A stretch of 64,000 nt of DNA from Lewinellaceae bacterium (lineage in GTDB: Bacteria > Bacteroidota > Bacteroidia > Chitinophagales > Saprospiraceae), in NCBI GenBank assembly GCA_020636095.1, contig JACJYN010000002.1, positions 682,001 through 746,000 of the forward strand, given 5' to 3'. This document shows positions 8,399 to 17,644 of this stretch, one piece after another (positions within the stretch are counted from its first letter, which is position 1; each line of letters starts with the position of its first letter). Below the pieces are notes generated by a model. That model did not search any database. It worked only from the letters and a program-made list of their open reading frames with translations, and was not told the origin of the DNA. Both the position numbers and the translations under genes were made by a program.

Positions 8399-9754
8399 TT
8401 ATTGATTGATGTTTTCGAGCAATTCGCCCCTGGCGTGGAGCAGTTCCAGTTCTGCCAGCTTTATCTGGAGCAGGGCGGTCAGGTAGTTGGTCTGGGCTGA
8501 CCGCATGGAGGTCTCCGCCTGCAACAGCTCGACGATGGGCGCCACGCCCTCCGAGAAACGCTCCTGCGACAGGGCGTACACTTCTTCGGCTACCCGGCGG
8601 TTTTGCGCCAGCGACTGGAGGTTGTTGTAGTTCATTTGCAGTTTTTGCCGGGCGCTGCGGTGCTGGAGGTCGAGCGATTGCTTGGTGAATTTTTCGTCCT
8701 GCCGCCATTTTTCGAGGTCAATTCTCGCCTGGGCGATTTTTTCCCTGCGCTCGAAGCCGTCGAACAGCGGCATGGAGAGCCGTAAGCCCACTAAGGAGGA
8801 ACTGAACCAGTTTTCCCCATCGAATATTTCGCCGAAGTTGTTGCCCTGCCCCTGCCAGTTGTACCCGCCGAACAGGTACAGGCTCGGGTAGTAGCCTGCC
8901 CGCAACTGCCGGACGTTAATCTCGTTGAGGTCTCTTTGCAGGAGGAGCAGCATCATTTCCGGCTTTTTTGAAAAATCGGCAGGTTGCAGCGCCAAAGCCG
9001 GGTAGGTGTAAGCCTGCTCGGAAATGGTGTCCTGCAACTCGATGTCCTGCTCCAGGGGCATGGACATCCGGTACTTGAGCAGGTCGAGCAACTGCCAGTA
9101 CTGAAGGTCGAGGTTTTCCATGCTGGTCTCTAAGTTTACCCTCGAAACGGTCAGTTGGTCCACGTCCACCTTTTTGGCAAGCCCGTTGTCGAATTGTGAT
9201 TGGGTGAGGTCGAGCAGTTTCACGACCTGCGCCAGGTTGGCTTGCAGGATGTCCTTTTGCTTTTTGGTGGTCAGCGCCTGGTAGTAGGTAGCACCCACCT
9301 CGTATGCAATGTCTGCCTTGCTCTTTTCCAAGCCTGCCTTGCTGACTTCTTCCAACTTCCTGGTGCCTTCCAGCCCGATGGCATAGATGGGGTTATAGAC
9401 CATTTGGTTCAGTTGTATGCCAGAGCCTGTCGTCAGGTCGGTGCCGAACTGCACGGCTACACGCTCACCGGGAGCGCCGAAAAACTCACCGGGGATTTGT
9501 TGGGTGGGCAGTTCGATATTGTACTGAAAATTGAGGTTGAGGTCCACTTTTGGCAAACCGAGGCTAAAAAATTCCTTCGATTTGTGCCGTGCCTTTTCCA
9601 CTTCGAGCCGTGACTTTTCTACCCCCGTGCTATTGTTCACGGCGAATTGTATGCACGTTTTGAGGCTCATTTGCCGGGGGCTGTCCTGGGCTGCCAGGCG
9701 CAGCGCCAGCAAAAAGCAAAGCAATAGCAGGACGATTGGTCTTGTTTCCTTCAT
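8399..9754 (-). CDS. TolC-family outer-membrane efflux protein
   Basis: A 451-residue outer-membrane channel subunit with a cleavable signal peptide (PIVLLLLCFLLALRLAAQ). Two repeats of the outer membrane efflux protein family are visible, each rich in helical segments (KSLRLEVEKARHKSKEF-like heptads near residue 45; AQARIDLEKWRQDEKF near residue 335). The short C-terminus ELLHARGELLENINQ is typical. It precedes the adaptor by 53 bp and is the first gene of the efflux operon, with a 115-bp imperfect inverted repeat between it and the peroxiredoxin gene. Confidence 0.93.
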   Translation of the reverse strand: MKETRPIVLLLLCFLLALRLAAQDSPRQMSLKTCIQFAVNNSTGVEKSRLEVEKARHKSKEFFSLGLPKVDLNLNFQYNIELPTQQIPGEFFGAPGERVAVQFGTDLTTGSGIQLNQMVYNPIYAIGLEGTRKLEEVSKAGLEKSKADIAYEVGATYYQALTTKKQKDILQANLAQVVKLLDLTQSQFDNGLAKKVDVDQLTVSRVNLETSMENLDLQYWQLLDLLKYRMSMPLEQDIELQDTISEQAYTYPALALQPADFSKKPEMMLLLLQRDLNEINVRQLRAGYYPSLYLFGGYNWQGQGNNFGEIFDGENWFSSSLVGLRLSMPLFDGFERREKIAQARIDLEKWRQDEKFTKQSLDLQHRSARQKLQMNYNNLQSLAQNRRVAEEVYALSQERFSEGVAPIVELLQAETSMRSAQTNYLTALLQIKLAELELLHARGELLENINQ

Positions 9755-9790
9755 GATTTTTTTTGTTGTGTTGTCAGTATTTAGTAATTT

Positions 9791-9905
9791 GACGGGAATA
9801 GATTCAGAATTTCAGGGGAAGCGAAAAATGGTTAAAACACTTAAAATGAACCACTTATTTAACCATTTTTCGCTTCCCGATTCTGAATCTATTTATTTCC
9901 CGTCC
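9791..9905. repeat. Large inverted repeat between peroxiredoxin and TolC genes
   Basis: The left arm (9791-9836) and right arm (9858-9905) are nearly perfect inverted complements over more than 40 bp (outer ends GACGGGAA / TTCCCGTC, inner ends ATGGTTAAA / TTTAACCAT), with a loop of about 20 bases. It is too long for a simple terminator. It could be a MITE-like insertion or a very stable RNA hairpin separating the peroxiredoxin and efflux transcripts. Confidence 0.7.
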
Positions 9906-9906
9906 C

Positions 9907-10370
9907 TTATGGTTTTTCTTTCAGTTCTTCAATGGCCACTTTGACGTGCTCCCGCACGTTCAGTTGCGAATTGAAAACTTGTTGCACCGTGCCGCCTTTG
10001 CCGACCACGTAGGTCACCCGCCCTGGCAGCAGCCCGAACAGGCTGCCGGGCACGCCCAGCTTTTTTCGGACATCATTCCCCGGGTTGCTCAACAAGACGA
10101 AAGGCAGGTCGAACTTGCGGGCAAAGGCAAGATGGCTCTCCGGTGAGTCGGCGCTGACGCCGATGACTTCAGCGCCCAAACCCCGCAAGTCTTCATAGCT
10201 GTCCCGAAAGGAGCACGCCTCTGCCATGCATCCCGGCGAGTCGTCCTTTGGATAGAAATAGAGGACGAATGGGCGTCGAAATACTTTTCGATGTCCACTT
10301 GTTCCCCGTGCTGGTTGATCAAAGTGAACCGGGGCAATTGGTCGCCCGGTTGGATGGAATTGTTTTTCAC
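9907..10370 (-). pseudogene. Bcp/AhpC-TSA peroxiredoxin with frameshift
   Basis: The first 31 residues (GTG start at 10370; IQPGDQLPRFTLINQHGEQV) are in one frame, and the rest (RPFVLYFYPKDDSPGC, EACSFRDSYEDLRGL, to the stop at 9907) is in another. The switch is near 10275, after EKYF, where the family has EYFG-K-RPLVLYFYPKD. One inserted or deleted base restores an intact thiol peroxidase of the bacterioferritin-comigratory type, with the peroxidatic Cys in SPGC and the second Cys in EACSF. Because both halves are otherwise intact, a recent mutation or a sequencing error is likely. Confidence 0.8.
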
Positions 10371-10423
10371 GTTGGGTAATTATTTTATTGGTCACAAAAT
10401 ATTTTTGTCTTGGGTTCGGAGTT

Positions 10424-11035
10424 TCAACTATCGGTGCCCAATTGCTCCAAATACGCCCGACAGACTTCCCTGCCCTGTTCCGTTGCCATTCCCACCAGGA
10501 AAAAATCAAGACAGTTTTTTACAAAATCACCCGAACTGTTGAACTGCGGCAGTTCCTTTCGCAGAAACAAGCGCAGCACCTGGAGCAGTAGCATGGCAGC
10601 AAATTCAGGTTTCATATCTGCCCTGTAATCGCCGCTGGCTGCCCCTTTCACCAAATTGGTTTTGATTTTTTCAAAAAGATATTGGTAGTAAAAATCCAAT
10701 AGCTGCTGCCAGCTATCGTGGTGGTATTTCTGGAGGTCGTGTACCATGGCCTCGGAGACTTCGCCCAAGGTGCAAGCAATGTAGCCCATCATGGAAAAAA
10801 GCTCGGGCAGGGGCGCAGCCTGCCGTTCGCAGATTTGCTCGATAGCCCCCTTTTTCTGGCTGATGAACCTGCCGACGGTTTTTTCCACCAGCGCATCTTT
10901 GTTTTGTGCAGCGCGGTAGAGGGTCTTCTTTGAAATGCCCAAGTGGTGCGCCACGTCGTCCATCGTCACGCTCCTGATACCAAAGCGGTGGAAAAGCCCT
11001 TGTGCGCTTGCTATGATGCTCGTTTCATCTGCCAT
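10424..11035 (-). CDS. TetR-family transcriptional regulator
   Basis: A 203-residue regulator with an N-terminal TetR helix-turn-helix (residues about 8-52: SIIASAQGLFHRFGIRSVTM, then DDVAHHLGISKKTLYRAAQN) followed by an all-helical ligand domain. The start is the ATG at 11035. It lies between the thioesterase and the peroxiredoxin genes on the same strand and is a candidate regulator of the neighbouring efflux operon. Ligand unknown. Confidence 0.9.
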   Translation of the reverse strand: MADETSIIASAQGLFHRFGIRSVTMDDVAHHLGISKKTLYRAAQNKDALVEKTVGRFISQKKGAIEQICERQAAPLPELFSMMGYIACTLGEVSEAMVHDLQKYHHDSWQQLLDFYYQYLFEKIKTNLVKGAASGDYRADMKPEFAAMLLLQVLRLFLRKELPQFNSSGDFVKNCLDFFLVGMATEQGREVCRAYLEQLGTDS

Positions 11036-11093
11036 TCAATCAATTTTTTTTCCTTTAAACAAACCCATTGTTGTTCACGGCTGTACCCAGCGC

Positions 11094-11528
11094 TTACTTC
11101 TCTTCCTTGCGCCTGATGCTGTACACCGCCCTCCCTTCCGCCAACGGTTTGGCGCTGCCTTCCTGCCACGCCCGCATGGTCGTGACGAGTATTCGGTTGC
11201 CGCAGCGCAGCACTTCTGCCTCTATTTCAATGGGCAATTCGTCAGCGCCCCTTAGAAAATCTACCCGCATATCAATAGTCGCAATTTTGTCCTCCATGGA
11301 GCCGAGCCGGGTAAAGCCTGCTATGCCGCCTACCGAGTCCATGATGGCTGCAATCATACCCCCATGCCAGCGGCGCTGGCGTATGTCGCCAATCACCTCC
11401 TCCCGAAAGGGAACCCGCACCTTTGCATAGTCCGGACGGATTTCCAGCAGTTCAAGCCCCAGGAACCGGTGCAGGGGGATGGATTCCTCCACCATATACT
11501 TTATAAATTCAGTCGTAAAAATGGGCAT
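11094..11528 (-). CDS. PaaI-type hot-dog thioesterase
   Basis: A 144-residue acyl-CoA thioesterase of the PaaI/YbgC-like hot-dog fold. The core is QRRWHGGMIAAIMDSVGGIA near residues 50-70, where HGG and the acidic Asp fit the catalytic helix of PaaI proteins, followed by TIDMRVDFLRGA and VLRCGNRILVTTMRAW. It is flanked on both sides by TetR genes on the same strand. It is clearly homologous over its whole length to the thioesterase at 19889-20326 in the opposite efflux locus (shared PFR-EV-GD, RWHGG, IMDSVGGI, TID-RVD). Confidence 0.88.
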   Translation of the reverse strand: MPIFTTEFIKYMVEESIPLHRFLGLELLEIRPDYAKVRVPFREEVIGDIRQRRWHGGMIAAIMDSVGGIAGFTRLGSMEDKIATIDMRVDFLRGADELPIEIEAEVLRCGNRILVTTMRAWQEGSAKPLAEGRAVYSIRRKEEK

Positions 11529-11540
11529 GATTGGGAAGTG

Positions 11541-12170
11541 TTAAATGATTTTTGAAAAATCCGGGCTGCCCATAATGGGCAGTTCCTCCAACCCGGCAGG
11601 CGTGAGATAGGGGTGCAAAAGCCCCAGCAGGGACTGCACGAATATTTCCTGGCTGGTGCAATCCTTTTGCAGCACGGCGAATTGCGTTAGCCAGAATGCA
11701 GCGTGCATCCAGATAGAATGTGCGAGGAAATCGTAAGCCCTTGGAAAAGGCTCTTGCCGGAAAACACCTCTGCCTACACAATAGTCAATGGTCGCCCGGA
11801 TGTGCCGCATGGAACGCATGGAAAATTCCTTATGCGCCGCCGCCATCTGCGGGTATGCCCGGATGATTTCGAGCGTGTCCAAGTAAAAGAAGCGGAACTT
11901 CAATTGGAATTCGTAAAAAATGCAGACTTGCTCCATGATGCTTTTGAGGTCGGGATAAGCCCTCAACTTGTTCAGCATTTCGGCAGCTTCGGCGTCCATT
12001 TGCTCAAAAACCGCTGGCATCAAGTCATCTTTCTTGGGAAAATGGTAGTTCAGGTTGCCGGTACTGATGCCAAGCTCGGCGGCGATTTGCTTCAACGCCA
12101 CGTTCCTGAACCCGTCCCTGTTGAAAAGTTGGGTAGCAGTCTGTACGATTTCATGCTTTGTATCTTTCAT
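11541..12170 (-). CDS. TetR-family transcriptional regulator
   Basis: A 209-residue TetR regulator: HTH in residues 3-48 (IVQTATQLFNRDGFRNVALK, IAAELGISTGNLNYHFPKKD), then a helical C-terminal domain of the type called TetR_C in fatty-acid or stress-linked regulators. It heads the minus-strand series and its stop is 12 bp before the thioesterase start, so the two are probably cotranscribed. A TAnnTTTG-like box (minus strand, 12224-12217) lies about 47 bp upstream of the ATG. Confidence 0.9.
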   Translation of the reverse strand: MKDTKHEIVQTATQLFNRDGFRNVALKQIAAELGISTGNLNYHFPKKDDLMPAVFEQMDAEAAEMLNKLRAYPDLKSIMEQVCIFYEFQLKFRFFYLDTLEIIRAYPQMAAAHKEFSMRSMRHIRATIDYCVGRGVFRQEPFPRAYDFLAHSIWMHAAFWLTQFAVLQKDCTSQEIFVQSLLGLLHPYLTPAGLEELPIMGSPDFSKII

Positions 12171-12838
12171 ATCGGCCGCAAAAATAGGATTTATTTCCTA
12201 AAATTATTCTAAAAAACAAATTTATAAACCTATTTTTGTGACGTTGGTTTAATATTTCATCCATTTTTTTAAAAATATTGTCAAACCTCAAAGCCGTGTG
12301 TGACTTGAATACAGCTAAGCGCAACTTAGCAGTAATGCTTTAAAACAGATGGAAGACATCAGTCAAAGCGCCAATAATAAAGTGCGGAGTTCGAGCGAAC
12401 AGAATGGCCGACTTTAGGAAAAGCAGGACTGATAGATTACTGGTTGCATGGCATCCGGGGTAAACCAGCCTGTACCGTCAACCCTGACCGACCGACCGTG
12501 CAGACATCAACCGACCGACCAAAACCTGACAACAACCCGACCGAATTTCAGGCAGACACTAAACCGGCACGACAACCGACCTTCTTTATTTTTATTTTTT
12601 CCACCACACAAAAAAATTGAACTTTTACCCCACACCTTTTACACCTTTGGCACATTTGGGTTTGCCCGATACACAAAAGCCAACGCTTCACAAACCCAAA
12701 AGAGCCAAGCCCACCCACCACCCACTAATAGAGGCTTGAAAAGATTATTTTTTACAAAACGAAAAAAAAACTTGTACAATCAAAAAACTGTTTCTACATT
12801 TGCAGACCGAAATACGAAAACAGTCTAAAGGTTTTGAA
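12171..12838. other. Intergenic region between the two divergent efflux loci
   Basis: About 670 bp without a gene. The left 80 bp are very AT-rich and hold likely minus-strand promoter boxes. Around 12480-12560 there is a C-rich, G-poor stretch with repeated CCGACCGACC words, for which I see no coding features. The right 100 bp hold the promoter of the plus-strand TetR gene. Composition changes here from GC-rich to AT-rich, so this looks like the border of acquired DNA. Confidence 0.6.
12772..12802 (+). promoter_or_regulatory. Bacteroidota-type promoter for the TetR-RND operon
   Basis: TTG at 12772-12774 and TACATTTG at 12795-12802 (consensus TAnnTTTG) are separated by 20 bp. The predicted start of transcription is about 30 bp upstream of the TetR ATG at 12839. 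Confidence 0.6.
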
Positions 12839-13435
12839 ATGGAGAAGGACGAAATTGTTATTCAAAGCATCATAGATGCCGCCAAAAAACTGATGCAGCA
12901 ATATGGATTGAGCAAAACAACTATGGAAGATATTGCCAAAGCAGCAGGCAAGGGGAAAAGCACATTGTATCATTATTTCAAGAGTAAGGACGAAATTTTT
13001 GACCACGTGATAAATCAGGAAATGGACGATTTTTTCCAGACGGTAAAAACGGCTGTAAGCAAACAAGTTGATGCAAGCGAAATGCTGAAAGCATATATTA
13101 TTACCAAAATAAAAACATTGAAAACCAAAGTAAACCTGTACAGGTTTGCCTTTGAAACTGATTTGCATCCTGACGCAATCAATGACCTGTTTATTAAACT
13201 TAAAAACAGATATGATAACGAAGAAAAAAAGCTGATAGGTTCTATATTGAAGTCGGGTATAGATAGCAAACTTTACAGAGCCGAAATACAAGATGATATT
13301 GACATCCTAAGTGAGTTGCTGGTTACTTGTGTACGGGGCGTTGAAACGGAGATTATAACACATAACAAATACAAAACACTGACAGATAAAGCTGATATGT
13401 TGGTAAATATCCTTACCAAAGGTATCGGGAGATAG
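12839..13435 (+). CDS. TetR-family transcriptional regulator
   Basis: A 198-residue TetR regulator starting at the ATG at 12839 (MEKDEIVIQSIIDAAKKLMQ); an in-frame upstream start at 12800 lies inside the promoter and is not used here. The HTH covers residues about 5-50 (YGLSKTTMEDIAKAAGKGKS, TLYHYFKSKDE). It is 94 bp upstream of an RND adaptor gene on the same strand and is the natural candidate for its local repressor. AT-rich compared with the two TetR genes to its left. Confidence 0.92.
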   Translation: MEKDEIVIQSIIDAAKKLMQQYGLSKTTMEDIAKAAGKGKSTLYHYFKSKDEIFDHVINQEMDDFFQTVKTAVSKQVDASEMLKAYIITKIKTLKTKVNLYRFAFETDLHPDAINDLFIKLKNRYDNEEKKLIGSILKSGIDSKLYRAEIQDDIDILSELLVTCVRGVETEIITHNKYKTLTDKADMLVNILTKGIGR

Positions 13436-13529
13436 CCTGAAACAAATATGCTTTTCGGAGCATTTTTTTTAAACCAAAAACCGACCCAAAAACGAATTTC
13501 GTCAAACAGTAGCATTAAAAAACAAAGCA

Positions 13530-14558
13530 ATGAATAAAATAAATCATTTAGTAGTAGCGGGAATACTTGTATTGGCAAGTTGTACGCACAAAGAAAATAC
13601 ATCAGTTACAGAAAGCAACGGTGTAGTAAATATTCAAATAGAACAGCCGATAAGCTACACAGGGCTTATTCAATCGGGCTATTCGGGTGTAGTGGAAGCA
13701 CAAAAGACAACCGCTTTAAGTTTTGCCACAATAGGAACAATAACCGAAATTTTTGTAGAGGAAGGACAGGCAGTAAGCAAAGGGCAATTATTGGCAAAGG
13801 TTAATGCTTCCAACGCTCAAAACGTCTATCAGGTAGCATTAGCAAGCCTGCAACAGGCAGAAGATGCTTACCGGAGAATGAAGCCGATGAAAGAAAACGG
13901 CACACTCCCCGAAATAAAATGGGTGGAAGTAGAAACAGGCTTGGCACAGGCAAAAGCATCTGTAGCCATTACACAAAAAGGTATCAGCGATTGTAGTTTG
14001 TATGCACCTGCAAGCGGTGTGATTGGCAAAAAGTATGTACAGGCAGGTATGAATGTAGTACCTGCAACACCAGCTTTGGAGTTGCTGAACATACAATCGG
14101 TTTACGTCAAAATTCCTGTTTCGGAAAATGAAATAAGCCAGTTTAAAAAAGGCCAAACCGCACAAATCAGTATCAATGCCATAACTAAAACAGCAACAGG
14201 AACGGTAAAGGAAATCGGTGTATCGGCAGATATTCTCTCACATACTTATCCTGTAAAAATTGAAGTGCAAAATACGGACGGAGATATAAAACCCGGAATG
14301 ATATGTTCCGTCCAGGTGGCAGCACAAGACAACCGTTCAGGAGTATTGGTTTCCAATAAAGCACTTCAAAAAGACGTAAACGGCAATCAATTCATTTTTA
14401 TTGAAAAAGGCGGACAAGCCGAAAAGGTACCTGTACAAACCATTGCCCTGATAGACAACAAAGTTTTGATACAGGGCGAAGTACCGCAAAACGCAAACAT
14501 CATCATTTCAGGACAGCAAAAATTAAGTAACGGTACATCAGTAAAAATCATCAAATAA
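13530..14558 (+). CDS. RND periplasmic adaptor lipoprotein
   Basis: A 342-residue HlyD/AcrA-type adaptor. The N-terminus (VVAGILVLASCTHKE) carries a lipobox cysteine near residue 17, so it is probably lipid-anchored in the periplasm. Lipoyl half-motifs are ATIGTITEIFVEEGQAVSKG near residue 70 and LYAPASGVIGKKYVQAGMNV near residue 155, with a short helical hairpin between. The C-terminus NIIISGQQKLSNGTSVKIIK is typical of the family. It ends 4 bp before the pump gene. Confidence 0.92.
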   Translation: MNKINHLVVAGILVLASCTHKENTSVTESNGVVNIQIEQPISYTGLIQSGYSGVVEAQKTTALSFATIGTITEIFVEEGQAVSKGQLLAKVNASNAQNVYQVALASLQQAEDAYRRMKPMKENGTLPEIKWVEVETGLAQAKASVAITQKGISDCSLYAPASGVIGKKYVQAGMNVVPATPALELLNIQSVYVKIPVSENEISQFKKGQTAQISINAITKTATGTVKEIGVSADILSHTYPVKIEVQNTDGDIKPGMICSVQVAAQDNRSGVLVSNKALQKDVNGNQFIFIEKGGQAEKVPVQTIALIDNKVLIQGEVPQNANIIISGQQKLSNGTSVKIIK

Positions 14559-14562
14559 GGCT

Positions 14563-17500
14563 ATGGCTCAAAAGAATTTCAATATCATAGAATTGGCTAT
14601 GAAGCATAAGCAGATAGCCATAATCATTACATCTATATTCGTGCTGTTTGGCGTGTTTGCTCTCGTGGTAATGCCAAGAAACGAATTTCCCGAATTTACC
14701 ATTCGTCAGGGACTAATCATAGGCGTTTATCCTGGTGCTAATTCTGGACAGGTAGAAGAACAATTAACTACCAAAGTAGAAAGTTTTTTGTATGGCTTCA
14801 AAGAAGTGAACCGTGAAAAAACCTATTCCATTTCCAAAGAAGGAATGTTGATTGTGTTTGTAGAAGTCAATAACAATGTAAAAGACCCGGATGCTTTTTG
14901 GGATAAGATAAAATTCGGACTAAACAATCTGAAAGCTGAATTACCTCCGCAGGTTTTAGCCCTGATAGCCAACAATGATTTTGGCAACACATCAGCCATT
15001 TTGCTTACGGTGCAATCCGATAGTAAAACCTACAAGGAACTTGACCGTGAATTGAAAATCATTGAAACCGAATTACGTAAAATAAAGGCGGTTTCAAAAG
15101 TCAAACACTTTGGCTTAACACAAGAACAAATTACTATTTATCCCGATAACGACAAGTTGGCTTACTATGGCGTAAAACCAATGAGTGTGCTGGCAGCCGC
15201 ACAGTTGGAAGGAGCGGTATATTATGGCGGAGAATTAGACAATGGCGAACTCATTACCCCGATACACATTCCTGCTACTTACAACACGGAAGAAGACATT
15301 AAAAATCAAATTGTTTATACCGATCCCACAGGCAATATTATCCGTGTAAAAGACATAGCCCGTGTAGTAAGGGAATATCAAAAACCTGACGCTTATATTA
15401 AAAACAACGGTACAAACAGTCTATTGATTTCGCTGGAAATGCAAACCGGCAATAACATTGTTTCTTTTGGTAAAACAGTGGACGAAACATTGCAAACGCT
15501 GAAAGGTAAAATTTCGCCTGATGTGCAAGTGGCTAAAATTGCCGATATGCCAGAAGCCGTTGGGCATTCTATTTCGCACTTTTTAAAAGAATTTGCCATT
15601 GCCATTTTCGCAGTAATTATTGTAACGATGTTCTTGCTTCCGTTTCGTGTAGCAGCAGTTGCAGGAGTAACCATTCCAATTTCCATTTTCATAACCATTG
15701 GTATTTTGTATGCATTGGGTGTGGAATTGCATACCGTATCATTGGCAGGATTGATTGTAGTATTGGGTATGGTTGTGGACAATGCCATTGTGATTTTGGA
15801 TGGACACATTGAAAAATTAGACCACGGGGAAACGCCCTGGAATGCGGCCTGGAAAAGTACAAAAGTACTTTTTGTTCCTGTATTTTCTGCAACTATGGCA
15901 ATTATCGCCACCTACATTCCACTGGTGTTTTTTCTTGACGGAATGACAGGCGACTTTGTAGGTTCGTTACCCATAACCATTGGCGTAGCTCTAATTACAT
16001 CATTGCTGATAGCTTGTTTGCTTGTACCTTATATGAGTTACGTGTTTATCAAAACTGGAATTAAAAAAGAAGAAGGTAAAAAGAAGAAAAAATCATTATT
16101 GGATAGTGTGCAGGCAGTTTATGACCGTACATTAGAATGGGCTTTTCGCCTTCCCAAAACAACTATCCTGATAGGCGTTGTTTCGGTAGCGTTAGGTATA
16201 GCCATTCTTGCCTTAACGCCACGTCAGCTATTTCCCAAAGTAGATAGAAACCAATTTGCGGTAGAAATTTATTTGCCCGAAGGCAGCACATTAGAACAAA
16301 CCGCTTTTGTTTCCGACAGTTTGGAACAAATGCTGATGAAAGACAAGCGGGTAGTAAATGTTGCAGCATTTGTAGGTACGAGTTCGCCCCGCTTTCATAC
16401 GACTTATGCACCCAATTTTCCCTCAAAAAATTATGCTCAATTAGTTGTCAATACGCAAACGGCAGATGATGCTATTGCCATATTGAACGAATACGAAACG
16501 AAGCATAGAAACCTTTTTCCAAATGCTTATGTGCGAATGAAACAATTAGACCTGTTGAGTACCACAGCACCTATTGAAGTGCGGATTAGCGGAGATAATA
16601 TAGACACTATCAAAACATTGGCTCAGCAGGTAAAGGTTGTAATGGAAAAGAACGAAAATGTTGTTTGGGCAAGAACCGATTACCTAAATCCAAGACAAGG
16701 AATAAGCGTTCAGATAAACGATGAAACCGCTAACCGATTGGGACTGACCAAAGGTGTAGTAGCCACTTCGTTGGCAGTAGGTTTATCAGGAATGCCCATT
16801 GGCACAATATGGGAGGGCGATTATCCCGTAACCATAAAGCTGATGAATGAGCAGCACCAAAAAAACGGGTTTGATGACATAGCCAATCAAAATGTAACAT
16901 CACCTTTAACAGGAGCAACCGTTCCAGTAAGGCAGTTAGCAACAAGCATAACCAACGATTGGAGCGAAGGGCAAATTATCCGCAGAAATGGCACAAGAAC
17001 AATTACGGTTCGTGCTGATGTAAAGCGTGGTGTATTGCCTTATAAAGTGTTGTCCGATTTAAAAACGGAAATCAAAAAAATATACAAAGCAGAACAAGTT
17101 ACGCTCACGTATGGCGGAGAAGAAGAAAGCGAAATAGAAAACTATACTCCATTAGCCAAAGCCTTGTTTTCAGGCGTAATGTTGATATTCCTTATTCTGT
17201 TGTTTCAATTCAAAAATCCAAAATTGGTTTTCTTGGTAATGATGACAATGCCGTTAAGTTTTTTTGGTGCAGCATTGGGCTTAGTGATTACAGGCTATCC
17301 GTTCGGCTTAACTGCTTTCTTAGGTATTATGAGCCTTATGGGGATTGTAGTCCGCAATGGAATTATCCTGATTGATTATGCCGAAGAACTTAGAAGTAAA
17401 AACGGAATGTCGCTTTCCGAAGCAGCCATAGCAGCAGGCAAACGCAGAATGAGACCGATTTTCCTTACCTCATTTGCAGCTGCCGTTGGCGTTGTGCCAA

Positions 17501-17634
17501 TGATAGTTAGCGGCTCTACCCTTTGGGGTCCGCTTGGGGCGGTGGTGTGTTTCGGGTTATTGGTATCAATGATACTTACCCTGTATATACTGCCTGTAAT
17601 GTATCAGCAATTATTTAAAAGGAATTACGCTTGA
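14563..17634 (+). CDS. RND efflux pump, HAE-1-like
   Basis: A 1023-residue RND inner-membrane transporter. It has an N-terminal helix (IAIIITSIFVLFGVFALVV), two large periplasmic loops and twelve expected membrane segments. The TM4 motif reads GMVVDNAIVILDG, i.e. Asp406-Asn407 instead of the usual Asp-Asp of AcrB-type pumps, a variant seen in some Bacteroidota subgroups. TM10 carries LMGIVVRNGIILIDYAEELR. It differs strongly in sequence from the pump at 4049-7204, so it is a separate lineage and not a recent duplicate. It lies 4 bp after its adaptor and 10 bp before a patatin gene. Confidence 0.94.
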   Translation: MAQKNFNIIELAMKHKQIAIIITSIFVLFGVFALVVMPRNEFPEFTIRQGLIIGVYPGANSGQVEEQLTTKVESFLYGFKEVNREKTYSISKEGMLIVFVEVNNNVKDPDAFWDKIKFGLNNLKAELPPQVLALIANNDFGNTSAILLTVQSDSKTYKELDRELKIIETELRKIKAVSKVKHFGLTQEQITIYPDNDKLAYYGVKPMSVLAAAQLEGAVYYGGELDNGELITPIHIPATYNTEEDIKNQIVYTDPTGNIIRVKDIARVVREYQKPDAYIKNNGTNSLLISLEMQTGNNIVSFGKTVDETLQTLKGKISPDVQVAKIADMPEAVGHSISHFLKEFAIAIFAVIIVTMFLLPFRVAAVAGVTIPISIFITIGILYALGVELHTVSLAGLIVVLGMVVDNAIVILDGHIEKLDHGETPWNAAWKSTKVLFVPVFSATMAIIATYIPLVFFLDGMTGDFVGSLPITIGVALITSLLIACLLVPYMSYVFIKTGIKKEEGKKKKKSLLDSVQAVYDRTLEWAFRLPKTTILIGVVSVALGIAILALTPRQLFPKVDRNQFAVEIYLPEGSTLEQTAFVSDSLEQMLMKDKRVVNVAAFVGTSSPRFHTTYAPNFPSKNYAQLVVNTQTADDAIAILNEYETKHRNLFPNAYVRMKQLDLLSTTAPIEVRISGDNIDTIKTLAQQVKVVMEKNENVVWARTDYLNPRQGISVQINDETANRLGLTKGVVATSLAVGLSGMPIGTIWEGDYPVTIKLMNEQHQKNGFDDIANQNVTSPLTGATVPVRQLATSITNDWSEGQIIRRNGTRTITVRADVKRGVLPYKVLSDLKTEIKKIYKAEQVTLTYGGEEESEIENYTPLAKALFSGVMLIFLILLFQFKNPKLVFLVMMTMPLSFFGAALGLVITGYPFGLTAFLGIMSLMGIVVRNGIILIDYAEELRSKNGMSLSEAAIAAGKRRMRPIFLTSFAAAVGVVPMIVSGSTLWGPLGAVVCFGLLVSMILTLYILPVMYQQLFKRNYA

Positions 17635-17644
17635 AATTTAAGAA

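Noticed and set aside
9907..10370. Programmed frameshifting in the peroxiredoxin gene
   Set aside because: There is no slippery heptamer or downstream pseudoknot evident, and many simple indels occur in this window.
12448..12828. A 126-codon open frame in the C-rich intergenic region
   Set aside because: Its composition is driven by CCGACCGACC repeats and it overlaps the promoter of the TetR gene; no protein features.
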